Shown in pieces: positions 7,306 to 8,039 of a stretch of 8,039 nt of DNA. Each line of letters opens with the position of its first letter. The first letter of the stretch is position 1. The notes below the pieces were generated by a model, which was not told the DNA's origin, did no database searches, and was given only the letters and a program-made list of their open reading frames with translations. Location of the stretch: positions 1-8,039 of the forward strand of contig JAEMRG010000084.1 of assembly GCA_016463455.1 (NCBI GenBank). Direction: 5' to 3'. This DNA is from Rhodoferax sp. (GTDB taxonomy: Bacteria > Pseudomonadota > Gammaproteobacteria > Burkholderiales > Burkholderiaceae_C). A program made the position numbers and the translations under genes.

Positions 7306-7319
7306 TCAGTGGCGCATCA
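7303..7319 (-). promoter_or_regulatory. ahcY/tlyA junction with TGATG overlap and a 3-codon mini-ORF
   Basis: On the - strand the ahcY stop (TGA, 7319-7317) overlaps an ATG (TGATG). That ATG opens a reading frame of only three codons (M-R-H), which ends at a TGA lying directly against the tlyA ATG at 7305. No Shine-Dalgarno site is visible before tlyA. The layout would allow ribosomes leaving ahcY to restart and pass on to tlyA, that is, translational coupling. The bases are as described; the function is inference and the mini-ORF may be chance. Confidence 0.3.
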
Positions 7320-8039
7320 ATACCGGTAGCTATCCGCTTTGTAGGGGCCGGCCTTGCTCACGCCGATGTAATCGGCCTGCTCTTTGCTCAGCTCGGTCAG
7401 CATGGCGCCGACTTTCTTCAGGTGCAGGCGGGCCACTTTCTCGTCCAAGTGCTTAGGCAACACATAGACCTTGCCGTTTTTGTATTCCTTGGGCTTGGTG
7501 AACAGCTCAATCTGGGCGATCGTCTGGTTGGCAAAACTCGCAGACATGACAAAGCTGGGATGGCCGGTGCCGCAACCCAGGTTCACCAAACGGCCTTTAG
7601 CCAGCAAGATGATGCGCTTGCCAGGGGCTTTGCCTTTGGCTGGGAAGATCACATGGTCCACCTGGGGCTTGATCTCTTCCCACTTGCACTTGGACAGGGA
7701 TTCCACGTCAATCTCATTGTCAAAGTGACCGATATTGCAAACGATAGCCTGGTCTTTCATGGCCTCCATGTGCTTGTAGGTAATGACGTTTTTGTTGCCG
7801 GTGGCGGACACGAAAATATCAGCTTTGTCGGCGGCGTATTCCATGGTCACGACTTTGTAGCCTTCCATGGCCGCTTGCAAGGCGTTGATCGGGTCGATCT
7901 CCGTCACCCAGACTTGGGCCGACAGGGCGCGCAATGCTTGCGCAGAGCCCTTGCCTACGTCGCCGTAACCGGCTACCACAGCGACTTTGCCAGCGATCAT
8001 CACATCGGTGGCGCGCTTGATGGCGTCCACCAAAGACTC
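7317..8039 (-). CDS. ahcY: S-adenosylhomocysteine hydrolase, C-terminal half (5' truncated by window)
   Basis: AhcY (SahH) reversibly splits S-adenosylhomocysteine, the inhibitory by-product of SAM-dependent methylation, into adenosine and homocysteine using tightly bound NAD+. The 240 C-terminal residues are present, about half of a roughly 470-residue bacterial enzyme. The frame is open to the window edge (first codons E-S-L-V-D), so the start is outside. Counting from the edge, the NAD+ Rossmann loop is GYGDVGKG (24-31), followed by VTEIDPINALQAAMEGY, CNIGHFDNEID (101-111), ILLAKGRLVNLGCGTGHPS (144-162) and VYVLPKHLDEKVARL. The C-terminus KADSYRY supplies K234 and Y238, which in the family reach the NAD+ site of a neighbouring subunit. 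A few extra residues (AKGKAP, 134-139) interrupt the usual FPDGKRIILL segment. It is the first visible gene of the ahcY-tlyA-metF operon; any SAH riboswitch or promoter would lie beyond the window. Confidence 0.97.
   Translation of the reverse strand, partial: ESLVDAIKRATDVMIAGKVAVVAGYGDVGKGSAQALRALSAQVWVTEIDPINALQAAMEGYKVVTMEYAADKADIFVSATGNKNVITYKHMEAMKDQAIVCNIGHFDNEIDVESLSKCKWEEIKPQVDHVIFPAKGKAPGKRIILLAKGRLVNLGCGTGHPSFVMSASFANQTIAQIELFTKPKEYKNGKVYVLPKHLDEKVARLHLKKVGAMLTELSKEQADYIGVSKAGPYKADSYRY

Noticed and set aside
6739..7329. 196-codon open frame on the + strand antisense to tlyA
   Set aside because: A shadow of tlyA; no recognisable domain, no ribosome binding site, and it runs across the ahcY/tlyA boundary.
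1..8039. A defence system, mobile element, CRISPR array or other novel locus
   Set aside because: All of the window apart from gaps of up to 23 bases is taken by seven well-known metabolic or housekeeping genes; I saw no repeat array, transposase, integrase, tRNA or attachment site.

Overview
The window looks like ordinary chromosomal DNA from a betaproteobacterium, most likely Burkholderiales and close to Comamonadaceae (Rhodoferax/Polaromonas-like). I infer this from the GC-rich coding sequence (about 60% by eye), the comamonad-like C-terminus of AhcY and the ahcY-tlyA-metF gene order. The taxon is inferred from remembered family sequences, not from a search. Coding density is close to complete: seven genes in two convergent blocks, no gap over 23 bases, and no RNA gene, mobile element, CRISPR array or integration scar that I can see.

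Block 1 (bases 1-5575, + strand) is a glycogen operon. It holds the last 94 codons of glgX (debranching enzyme), then glgC (ADP-glucose pyrophosphorylase), glgA (glycogen synthase) and glgP (glycogen phosphorylase), with gaps of 19-23 bases. GlgC makes ADP-glucose, GlgA polymerises it, GlgP degrades chains from non-reducing ends to glucose-1-phosphate, and GlgX trims the branches left by GlgP. Synthesis and breakdown are therefore encoded together, in the same X-C-A-P order as enterobacterial glgBXCAP. A glgB would be expected further upstream, outside the window.

Block 2 (bases 5592-8039, - strand) is a methyl-cycle operon read right to left. It holds the C-terminal half of ahcY (S-adenosylhomocysteine hydrolase, cut by the window edge), tlyA (S4-domain, FtsJ-like rRNA 2'-O-methyltransferase) and metF (5,10-methylenetetrahydrofolate reductase), with gaps of 11 and 7 bases. 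AhcY clears the SAH left by SAM-dependent methylation, MetF supplies the methyl group for remaking methionine from homocysteine, and TlyA is a SAM consumer placed between them.

The two blocks meet tail to tail with 16 bases between the glgP and metF stop codons. A small hairpin over the glgP stop is the only terminator candidate. I found no convincing undescribed system. The points most worth a second look are a roughly 30-residue acidic insertion in TlyA, the unusual ahcY/tlyA junction, and the enterobacterial-type glg gene order in what looks like a betaproteobacterium.
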